From Cyanodermella asteris (Eukaryota; Ascomycota; Lecanoromycetes; Ostropales; Stictidaceae), in NCBI GenBank assembly GCA_900618795.1, contig UYJD01000003.1, forward strand, positions 344,262 through 408,261: a DNA stretch of 64,000 nucleotides, written 5' to 3'. This document shows, piece by piece, positions 10,981 through 22,300 of the stretch (position 1 is its first letter; each line of letters opens with the position of its first letter). The translations under genes and the position numbers were made by a program. A model generated the notes under the pieces. The model saw nothing but the letters and a program-made list of their open reading frames with translations, searched no databases and was not told the DNA's origin.

Positions 10981-12453
10981 TTCGCTGCGGGTCGATACGT
11001 GTCATCCGGACAAGCAAGAGAGGCGCCGACGGGCGAGTTCGAAATACGGAGAGATAGAATCACAGCCTGGTGATCGAATTTCTACCAGAGAAACAGGTAC
11101 AGAATTTGAAGCCTGCTTTCTACTCTAGATGAAATCTCTTTACAAAAGAAGGGCTAGCGAGCTGTAGTAAAGGTCCGGGGTCTTACTCGATTCTGTACCT
11201 CTAAATCCTCCCTTAGCCATGACAATTTGAAGAGAAGACTGGCCGATTCGTGCATCGATATTACCAGCAAATCCGACACAATGTTTCCTGTAATCAGGCC
11301 CGTGCTCGTAAACGCGTAACGAACTAATATTGCAAAACTGGTGATGGATGTCGCATAACAGGAAGGTATGTTGCCATCGAGGACTTCGTTGAGGTATAGA
11401 TATTGTTGTCGCTGTGTTGGAAAGATGGCGACCGCGCGGATCGTATCGAACGTTGATCAGGTAATATTTTAGTCATCTGAAGCTACCGAGGTCCATCTCA
11501 ACGATCCCCATTGATTCATCAATCACCTTTAGAGACAATTATTGGAAAGTCGAGCCTGACTTCAGTCAATTGCGATTCCGCGGCTATTGTGCCGTGTATC
11601 TATGTTGTTCAAAGCAGCGCTCTATCAATAACCCGTTGCTGCGAAACGGACCCTCCCGTAGTTAACCAGTCCACTCTGTAAACACTTGGAAGATCAAAAT
11701 TGCTGCCGGCAGTTGTTCGCTAGAAAAGCGCGAAGTGACCTCGAAATATGATGCTGTAGAGAATTTGGCTAGTTTGGCGCGAAGATGAGGCTTCGAGGTT
11801 GAGTGAAAGGAGCTGCGCGTGCCGAAAATCATCTGTCGTCCTACGATCGTTGGTTTCACGCCTGCAATGCCGGCGCATGAACAGTTTTCGGACATACGAG
11901 AAAGCACTTGCGAAGCCTGCTATCCCCCAACTGCCAATCATTTATCGAACATTGGAGCGGACAGCATGAATGCTCGAGTGTCCAGTAATTAGCCGTCGTC
12001 TCACCGCATTTTTACTAGAAGCGAAGTACTTTCGAACTGCTGTTACATGAGGTTTGGCCCGCTTCTACATCCCCAAGTCTGCGCATTTCGATGCCAGTGT
12101 GCTCAACGTGCCTTATGCTTTCGAAGCCTCCAAGGCATGTATGATTGCTTCACCATGGTTTCTCCAGAAACCTGCTGGGCGTCGGTATCCGATGATCTAT
12201 CCCAAAGCGGCAGGTGCAGCAGTGGGGCCGCGAGGCTAGCCATGAGCCTCAAGTGCATGAAGCAAGTAAGCTGCGTCTCATGTGCCGCACCAAGCTGCTG
12301 AGGAAACAAGTACTCAGGCGTACATCAGACAGTATCTGATAACATCCTCGCGTTTGAGCATCGCCATGACTGTGTAACTGGGCTGACAACAGTATTCCCG
12401 GACGACGTCGTCATACCCCGCTCGCCTCGTTTGCCTGAAGCTCTACACCCACC
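10981..12453. other. Intergenic, no gene seen
   Basis: Nothing recognisable. A 60-codon frame at 12054-12239 (+) reads somewhat like protein but has no partner exons that I can find and no family match. A C/T-rich promoter-like stretch precedes the HRI1-like start. Confidence 0.55.
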
Positions 12454-13686
12454 ATGGACGGCTTCCAGAGAGCAAGTAGCTCTTCGGGGCAGTTCGGATC
12501 TCAAGGACCGCAGAAGACTCAGCAAGGAGCTCAGGGGGGATCATTATTTGGACAAGGACAGAACATTCAGGGAGGATCCTCTTACTCCCAAGGCAACGGA
12601 GCTCAAGGAATCTCGGCATTCTCACAGGGTCAAGGATCGCAGAACTATTCACAGAATCAGAACAGTTATGGTGGAGCTTCCTATTCGTCAGGTCAGACTC
12701 ATGGACAACCACAAGGTCAAGCGGAGGCTCGACAGACATTTGGAGGCCAAGCACCCCAGCATGCCGTTGGTACGAAAGCGACCGACGAGTCAAGGCCGCC
12801 ATCGACCAGCCGACGCAAGTATATCAAATGGGTACGTCCAAATAGCCAAAGTACAGAAACAAAATATTATGCTGATACATCACAGAGCATGGTCTCGAGT
12901 CATGGCGACTCAGAAGACACTGAGACGCTCGTCCTGACGGATCCAGAATCCGGACTCTTCGTCGACGTCCGCCTCCTAAAAGTGCATCTGCGGGAGGTGC
13001 AAGCTGGCGATCATGTCCAGCTCGAAACTGACCAGATCGACTGGGCGTTTGCCGGCAACACGATCTCCACGCCTCTCGGTCTCGACAAGGCGCCCTACCA
13101 CCGTCACGTCAAATTCAACCATTGGATCGATTCGCGAAGTCTGAACCCGGAGGAGATTGTGGACAATGCATATATGTGCTATGCAACTGATGGAACCGAC
13201 GATGAGATCGAGGTCGGCTCCATGGTCAATCCACACACCGGTGATAAGCAGGGTTATGAGGAGCGTTGGGCGGAGGAGGAGGTTGTTCCAGCTGCAGGCC
13301 AGAACCAGAGAATCTGCATTGTCATGACGACGGAGCAGGCAGATGGAACAAGGGGCTCGGTCATGATCTTGGGTCAGTGGGCTCAGGGCGTGCTGAGAAC
13401 AGGACAGGGAACGTTGCATATCGAGAGATGGTATTCAGGCTCTGACGCAGGTCTAGAGACGTCGCCACTTGGTGCTGGCCAGACCAACGTCAATGCTTAT
13501 CCATCGCCTCAGTCCGTCCAGGCAGGACTAGTGGGCGAGAAGAGCGACACATGGCAGCTACTTGCTCGGGTTGGAGTGCCAATCTTGCCCAGTCCAGCGT
13601 CCTTCATCAACGAGCAGCTTACAGTTGACACCATATGCTCCGTTAAGGGAATGCAGTGGAAGGTACGCGCAATCAGGAGATGGTGA
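12454..13686 (+). CDS. hri1: HRI1-like protein with a Gln/Gly/Ser-rich N-terminal extension
   Basis: 392 residues after removal of intron 12832-12885 (GTACGT to CACAG, branch-like GCTGAT). Residues ~122-392 resemble the fungal HRI1 family: KYIKW, then ETLVLTDPESGLFVDVR, QIDWAFAGNTISTP, FNHWIDSRS, a Thr-Gly-Asp-x-Gln-x-Tyr-Glu-Glu segment, MILGQWAQGVLRTGQG and a C-terminal QWKVRAIRRW. In yeast, Hri1 is a non-essential protein reported to interact with Hrr25 kinase and the Sec translocon; its activity is unknown. The first ~110 residues are low-complexity Gln/Gly/Ser/Asn, prion-like in composition, with Phe/Tyr spaced between (LFGQGQ, AFSQGQ, NYSQ). The intron is 54 nt, stop-free and in frame, so a retained form would add 18 residues. 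Confidence 0.82.
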   Translation: MDGFQRASSSSGQFGSQGPQKTQQGAQGGSLFGQGQNIQGGSSYSQGNGAQGISAFSQGQGSQNYSQNQNSYGGASYSSGQTHGQPQGQAEARQTFGGQAPQHAVGTKATDESRPPSTSRRKYIKWVRPNSQSTETKYYADTSQSMVSSHGDSEDTETLVLTDPESGLFVDVRLLKVHLREVQAGDHVQLETDQIDWAFAGNTISTPLGLDKAPYHRHVKFNHWIDSRSLNPEEIVDNAYMCYATDGTDDEIEVGSMVNPHTGDKQGYEERWAEEEVVPAAGQNQRICIVMTTEQADGTRGSVMILGQWAQGVLRTGQGTLHIERWYSGSDAGLETSPLGAGQTNVNAYPSPQSVQAGLVGEKSDTWQLLARVGVPILPSPASFINEQLTVDTICSVKGMQWKVRAIRRW

Positions 13687-14128
13687 TTGGGATGTTCGAC
13701 CAAGGACTTGCTTGGGCGACGAAGTTGAAACCTCTCAAGGTCCAGGACTAAAAAGTTGTAGCATCAGATGCACAAGTATGAAGCCATTGATCAGGGTTGA
13801 TATGCCCGATCTACTTCACCAACCCTATGTCTCATTAGACACACAACGCCAATGTTATCGTTGTAGAAGTATGGCCTGTCTGAATTGCCACTGCGCCGGC
13901 GATATGCCATTAGTCGAACCAGCACAAATGAGCTTGTCGCTTGTCATGACCGGACAGTGGTTCAGCCAATCAGAATCAATCCATCCGCAAAGCTATCTGA
14001 TAGAAGAACATACCCATATCGGGACAAGTGCTGATCGCCCAACACCGGGTCTTGGCACCAACCGACCATCACCAAACCTCGACCTCCAAAACGCAAGTCC
14101 GCAGTATCAATTGCACCACACCGCCGCA
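13687..14128 (+). other. Intergenic spacer between same-strand genes
   Basis: Presumed 3' UTR of the HRI1-like gene and promoter/5' UTR of the complex I subunit gene. No supported gene. Confidence 0.6.
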
Positions 14129-14935
14129 ATGGAGACCTCAACGCCGATGCAGCAGAGGGCTGTCGTCCCCTCCCGAACCCTCGACACCCCATACCCTGTA
14201 AGTTGAACCCAATGCCACTGTTCCAGCTGCACAGCGCAGAAAAGACAGCTTACTGACGAGCTCTCTAGCTCATCGATTGCGACCCGTACGTCCCGCCACT
14301 CCACGCCTAGAACTCAGAGAAGAGAAGGGATGCTAACGGGGCAGATAGACACATCAAGAGAGTACTCGGATATGCCCGACCATCAGATTGGGTCAAGGCA
14401 GCGGGCATGGCAGCGATCCCGCCCGGGTTGTTGTATGCTTTCGAGCGCTGGCAGCCTTCGGGGGTCGGCAAGGGCGGGTTCGCGCCAGTGATGAGGATGA
14501 ACGTTGCGATAGGGTTGGTTGGTGGATTCTTCTGGCTGGCCACACAATCAAGCAGTATGTGGACAACAAGAGAGCGGGCGAGTCTTGGGCTGACGAGGTG
14601 ATCAACAGACCGGTTTTATGGTTTCCAGGAGAACAAGCGCGAGATCGATATGGATATGCGGGAGATGGTCGACAAGGTCAAGAAGGGAGAGCCCTTGTAT
14701 GGCAAGAGTGAACTGAGCCCATACATGCAAGGTGTTGCGGCCAGGAACTCTAGGTACTCGGGCGTTTTCTTGTATGCGATGCCCTGGTTCAACATGGTCA
14801 ACCACGACCAGGTACGAGATTGCAGCTCTTCTGATGGGACAATATCGAGCTGACGTTTTCTAGCACGGAGTCGACACAGCAAAGTACTACCTGGAGGCAG
14901 AACGCGAGCTTGAAGCTGAAAAAGCCAAAGCTTGA
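14129..14935 (+). CDS. NADH:ubiquinone oxidoreductase ~21 kDa accessory subunit (fungal complex I)
   Basis: 188 residues over five exons: 14129-14197, 14269-14285 (17 nt), 14349-14554, 14609-14811 and 14864-14935. The spliced product has the N-terminal signature LIDCDPHIKRVLGYARPSDW, two hydrophobic segments (AAGMAAIPPGLLYAFE; MNVAIGLVGGFFWLA) and RFYGFQENKREIDMDM. The C-terminal domain holds GEPLYGKSELSPYMQGVAAR, FVNH-like NMVNHDQHGVDTAKYY and an acidic/basic end. These match the two-part fungal 20.9-21 kDa subunit of the inner-membrane complex I. Spliced length (567 nt) is a whole number of codons, and each junction restores family sequence. The 17-nt second exon encodes the conserved LIDCDP. 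Confidence 0.9.
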
Positions 14936-15180
14936 ATCTTTTATTTGTGAAGCAAATATGGCTAATACCAAAAAAAAAACTACTGAAATGCAGGCCATCT
15001 CAGAGCCCTCGTGTACTCCATCAAGTACTGCTCCAGCAACTTAAGCAATATCCTCTGTCATGCATGCAATGGTGGCGTTCTCCCGGCAAATTAGTGTACA
15101 GAATTGGACTTTTCCCTGACAAGTTAGCTTGCGCCGGCGAATTGTTGTGAAAGAGCGCAACCTCGAAATGAAACCAGACT

Positions 15181-16293
<1,113 letters not shown>

Positions 16294-16381
16294 AATGTCA
16301 CCGCCTCTGTCACCGCCCGATCAAGGATGCTAGAAAGGTTGTGGTGGCACGAAGAAGGAGAGAGAAACCGCCACGCGAATC
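16294..16381. promoter_or_regulatory. 88-bp shared head-to-head promoter of tad2 and the ATR gene
   Basis: The two start codons (16293 on -, 16382 on +) are only 88 bp apart, so 5' UTRs and core promoters of both genes must lie here or overlap the opposite coding region. No TATA box is evident. Inferred from spacing alone. Confidence 0.6.
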
Positions 16382-19300
16382 ATGGAAAATACCATGAACG
16401 GCACCGCCAACGGCCACGCCCAATTTGCAATCAACGGTATCGGTGCCGGACCGCCGCATTCAACGCTTGCAGCACAGATTGTTGAAAATATTCAACACTC
16501 ACGACCGCGCCGGGAACGGACCGATGATTTACAGAACCTGCTTGATGAGTTTCTGAGGGCTGGCCCTGAGGCGTTTGCGGGCACGGACCTGCCGACGCGG
16601 TATCAGCTTATTGGCGTCCTCCTCAAAGCATGTGTAAAGAACCTGAGCAGCGTCGGCCCGTTTGACGACATCGATGCTATCAATAGGCAGTCTGTACAGG
16701 TGCTCGAGGCTGTGCAACATACCATTACCCAGTCGGCGGATGTTTTGCTATTTGTGCCTGACGCCATCTCGTCGGTCGACCATCTCTCAGCTCCTTTCTT
16801 CTTATCGTTACTGCCACGTCTCTTTCACTTCGTTGGTGACAACTATGATGAGCGAATCGCACATGCTAGCCTCGACGCCGTTAAAGCTTGTTTGCGAGCA
16901 GAGAGCAAAGGCAGCTTCTTGAAGGCCGTCGCGAAACCCATCACTCGGTATGTGCACCACACCATCCAAGATGTCGTCCGTTTGCTGGGACATGGACAGT
17001 TGCCTTCAGTGTCCGTGCCTTCAGACCAGAGCCTGGCAGCGGTTTGGAGTTTATCAGACGTCCGATGTGTTCCCAGGTTACAGGTCCCCGAGCCTAGATT
17101 GTCATGGCTCTGTGCCGTCGCCATAAGGCTGCTTGATCTCCAGGTGCCGGAACTTCGTCCAAAGAGGAAGTCTCCTGTGCATTTTGACTTGGAGCCTCTG
17201 AAACATGCGGCGCGCCTTGTTCAGTCCTTGCGTCGTCGACAGACGCTTTTGCAGAACAATGCAAGATCGGGTCCGTTGTATAAAGGGCTTCTTTCTACGT
17301 TACGACGTTGCCTCATTATGCCAACGCAGAGGACTCCACAGCGCCAGATTTTGTCAATCATGGTCCCTGCCATGGCTGATCTTTTGGAGCAGATCCTGAG
17401 TAACAAGCTTCTGCTCGAAATCGTGCAAGATGAGGCATGCTTCGCGCTTTCTTGCTTATTCACGACATATGCGGCGAAAATTGAGCAGAGATCTGTTTTC
17501 TCCGACAACTTTACCGCTTATCTACAAAGCTTGCTCGATTCTCCCGGTGATTGGACATCCACGTCTCTCGATTTGAGGCTTTCATTTGCACTAGTCTCCT
17601 TGACGATCCTCGAACGCGATTTAGATGGATCCGCCGAGGCATATATCAGCCAGATCAAGAGCATACCACTGGCTCTTGAGCTTTCTGCTGCTTCTCAGAG
17701 CCTTGATGTCAATAATCCCAGCACCCAATCCGTGGACAGTCGGCCGAGGAAGCGGCTGCGACTAGCTATCCTCCCCGAAAACCGCTTGGAGTCTCATCCA
17801 AGATCCGCTCTCGAGGCAATCTTAACTGAGAGGGGACTCGCTTCTATCGGCGATAATGCGATCGGTGATTCATGGAAACGACTGCCAGGAGACGGTGATC
17901 CTGTTCAAAGTCTGCTGCTCGTGGAAATGGGGAGAGCCATTTGCCAAAGCAATAGCGGTTCCAATGATCGCACGTGTCTCAAGTGTGATGTGGTGGTTGA
18001 GTCAGTTTCACTGGACGGCGAAGCACACGATCAAGCTTTCTGTGACTACTGTTTCGCTGTTCTCACCAGTATGGCAACTGTACATCCTGACCAACCTCCT
18101 TCAGAGCTGCTCATCAAAAGTCCGCTCTCGCGCACTATTGCCTTGTCTATTTTGGACCGGCTCCTCTCACACTCAAAGAATCCCAGTCATTTCAGCTTAG
18201 AGGGATCGGCACTCGGGAAATGGTGCCAACAGTGCCTTTTGAGCAAGTTCAAAGAGGTCAGAGTGCTAGCCGGCAAGACCCTACGACGCTACATGAGCTT
18301 CAACAGCGATTCGGAAGTATCACGCCGCAATCGTGTCATCTCTTTGGATACGCTGCGCAAAGTGTCCGAGAGGAGCACTGTCCAGGAGCATGAGACCTGC
18401 ATTTGGGCCCTGGGGCAACTCGCAAACCTCAATCCCGGCCACGATGAGATGAACATCATCTTGTTCAAACTTGTTGACTATTTGAGTCACCCAAATCCTC
18501 TTGTCAGCGGACTTGCGTATGACGAACTTCTGAGACTGGCAAATCACGAACCTGCAACAGCGAAGAGGCTGCTGGAACCCTTCTGGAACACCATCGCTGT
18601 CAAAGTTGTTGGGGATCTTGTCACAAGACCTTCGGCAATTCAAAGGCTATGTGACATCCTTGGCGTCTCTGTGGCATTTTTCCTTTCATATACTCGACTT
18701 CATACAGTTCCATACATGGTGTTGACGAAGAAACGGGACGTCCTTGAACGCATAGCCGCAGCCACTGTACGCCCGGATGACAGTCCATCGACAGTTCTGC
18801 AAGTCTGCTTGACGACTGACCAGCTACCATTATTGCTTGCAAGGATCTTAATGGAGCCCTCCCCTGATCTGGCAAGCTTGATGCAAAACTTGCTGTCCCA
18901 TGCCTCCGCAGAATTTGATGGGATGGATGTTTTCGATCTGCTCAAGATCGATCAGGCTCCGATTGCTTTCGAGATATTCCAAAGGGCTGGCGAACTTGGG
19001 GATGATCATACGGAACAAGTGCGAAAGGCTATCGCATTCCTGGCTGAGAATGGTCAGCGCCGTCAGGGGTCCTCATCTCGAAGACCGACTCGTAAAAGCA
19101 CCGACAATACCACGCAATTGATCCATTCTTTCTTTGAGGCGCACGATCTCGCCATCATCAAGTCTCTGTCCGATATTGTTACTGAAGTCGAACGCCCGCA
19201 AATATTACCTGACCGACGCCGGTGTCTGGTCGGGATCAGGCAGATGATTGCCGTCGCAGGAGATAGCCTCTCCCGCGCTTCAATTCAACTGTCTGCTTGT

Positions 19301-22300
19301 TTGCGCTCAACTGTCGCGAATCCTGACCTATGCGACGACGGATTTGCTGCATGGACCCTTATGATGAAATCTTTCGAGGACACTGGAAGTTTAGTAGATC
19401 CGACCTTTGCACTGATCGAGCGTAACTGGAAGATCTTCAGCTTGTCGACACAACAAAAAGCTCAGGACTTGATTGCATGGGTCTTTTCAGAACAGCGAGA
19501 ATACTTGAACGACTTCATACATGAGCTGCCGTCCCTTGGAGATATCCCGCTGCTATCGAAATACGAAACAGAGATCGTGAAGTTCAAAGCGCAGCTTGAT
19601 CAGAAACGCACAGTCCTGTCATTTATCAATAGACTACAACCTGAGGATCCTGATGTAACCAGAAGGACGCTTGAAGAATTGGAAGCCTGGTTGGAATCAA
19701 ATGCGAGCTTTATCCAGCAAGCGGCACAACTAGAACGCCCAGAACATATTGTCGGCAACGTGCTGCAGACACTCTTGGACACTTGTGTCCGCCATGCTAG
19801 CGTGGACAAAGAGATAGCTCTTCTCTGCGCGCGATGTCTCGGTCTGATTGGATGTCTTGATCCGTCACGCATCGAACTGTCCCGGGACAGTCGAGAGATT
19901 GTTGTCCTGTCGAATTTCTCTGATCGAAATGAGACTGTTGACTTTGTTGCCTTCTTCCTGCAAGAAGTTATTGTCCCTTCATTCCTATCGAACATGAGCA
20001 CACGCTCCCAAAACTTCCTAGGATTTGCTATGCAAGAGCTTTTGCAGGTCTGCGAGTTTAAATTCTCAAGTTCTCGAGGAATTGAGGACACAGATTCGTA
20101 CCGAAAATGGATGAAGATGACCGAGGAGAGCAGAGCCGTTCTCATGCCGTTCATGAATTCAAGATACACGTTACGGGAGGGAAACCCTGGATCTGACAAG
20201 AAGTACCCCATCTTCAGCCCCGAGAAAGGCCATGATGAGTGGCTTCGTGAACTTTGCTTTGACCTCCTCCGCAAAGCGCAAGGAACCAATGCCGCTATGG
20301 TGTTTTCGATCTGCAAACGAATTGTGAGAGGCCAGGACATCGCCATCGCATCATTTTTGCTACCTTTTATTGTGCTCAACATCCTTGTAGGGGATGAGCT
20401 GGAGCATCGAGCTGACATCGGCACCGAGTTCATGCATGTACTCGGCTGCCCTCTCCAGGATAAGCCTCGTGATGTGCAAGACAACATCATCCTGTGCAGT
20501 CAGAACATGTTTCGAACTCTTGATTACCTCTCAAAATGGATGCAAAAGAAGCGAACCTTCTTAGCAAAGTACAGAATTGCGCAAGCAGAGCGCCAAAATA
20601 GTGAGCACTCGATTCAGGTGGTGCAGAGCCTCCTTGATGGCACTCCAGCTGAAATAATGGCCAGCAGGGCCGTGGAATGCAGGAACTATTCACGAGCTTT
20701 GTTCTATTGGGAGCAGTACATGCGCCAATGGCTGGATCAAAATGTAGAGCGCCTCAAGCAAGAGCCTCAAGCATCGGACTTCTTGTATGAGAAGCTGCAA
20801 GAGATCTATGTCGCTATTGACGAGCCTGATGGCATTGAAGGCGCATCTGCGAATGTGCATATGTTTGACATTACCCAGCAGGTGATGGAACATCGCAAAG
20901 CAGGAAAATGGACGGCCGTGCAAAGCTGGAACGAACTTCAAGTCGCTGAAGAACCAGGCAACGAGCAAGCTCAAAGCGCCTTGCTCAGTAGCATCCGCGA
21001 AACCGGCCAGTACGAAGTGCTTCTCAACGAATTTTCAGCCATGACCATGTCTGAGTCGGCTGCAGCAGCCTGTAGGCCGTTGATGATCGAAGCTTGTTGG
21101 GAGACCTCAAACTGGGAGAGACTTAAGACATTCGTCTCCAAAGACAAAGCGAAACAGGGAGCCGATTTCACTTCCGGAGTCGGATCAGCTCTCCAGGCTC
21201 TGTATGAAGAGAACAAAACCGCATTTGAGAACTCGCTTCAGACCATGCGGGTCGAGCTGGCCCGCGGTCTTTCGAAATCTTCAGTAGCAAATTTGCAAAC
21301 ATGTCGACAAACTCTGCTTCAGCTTCATGCTCTGCATGAAATCGAAGTTATTGCTGACGTCCATGGCATCGCCGAGCAACTGTCGCCGGAGTTGAAATCG
21401 AGTCTGAACCTAAGATTGAATACTATCGGTGCTTTCTCCTCGGACAAGCAATATGTTCTTGGCCTTCGCCGAGCTGCTATGGAGCTCTCTCCCCCTGGCT
21501 GCTATGCCTTGGACCTTTCAGCATCGTTGCTCGAGTCTGCACGACTTTTCAGGAAACAAGGTCAGATGCCGCAGGCCTTCAAGGCCATTCTGCGCGCGGA
21601 GCTGCTTGACGACGAATCGGCGACAATTGAACACGCTCGCTTGCTTTGGAAGGACGGAAATCATCGAAAGGCCATTCAGAGTCTCGAAGGTGCAATACAA
21701 ACCCATGCATTTGCGTTGCGCGCTACCTCTGCCGTCATTGAGGACTCCGTGGCTCAGACTGCCGCGGATAGTCAGAAGCAACAGAACATACTCGAGGCGA
21801 AGGCAAAATTGTTGCATGCGAGATGGGTTGACAAAGCAGGGCAAACGCAATCCGACGCGATCATCAAGGAATACCAAAATGCCTGCCAGCTTCACTCACG
21901 CTGGGAAAAGGGCCAGTATTACCTTGGCAGACACTATGACAAACTTCTCGAATCGGAGAGGATGAAGCCGCCAGGAAAGATAGCCCAGACCGTTTTGACA
22001 GGCGAGCTTGCGAAACACGTCATCGAGAACTATATCAGAGGCATGGCTTGGGGTGTGAGATATGTCTATCAGACTTTACCACGTTGTCTGACCTTGTGGT
22101 GCGAAATGGGCTCTATGGCCGATCAACCCCCTGAGTCGAAGTATGGCACAGACGAGGTGTTCCGGGCCCACATCATCAAAAATCGTCGGAAGATCTTCGA
22201 CTTAACCCAATCCCAGCTGAAGAAGTACATTGATCGTCTGCCGGCATGGATATTTTATACGGCTTTGAGTCAAGTATGCGCGCGTATTTGTCATGCCAAT

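Noticed and set aside
12054-12239. 60-codon frame (+) starting MARFYIPKSAHFDASV
   Set aside because: Reads a little like protein but I found no neighbouring exon, family match or splice signals; could be a relic at most.
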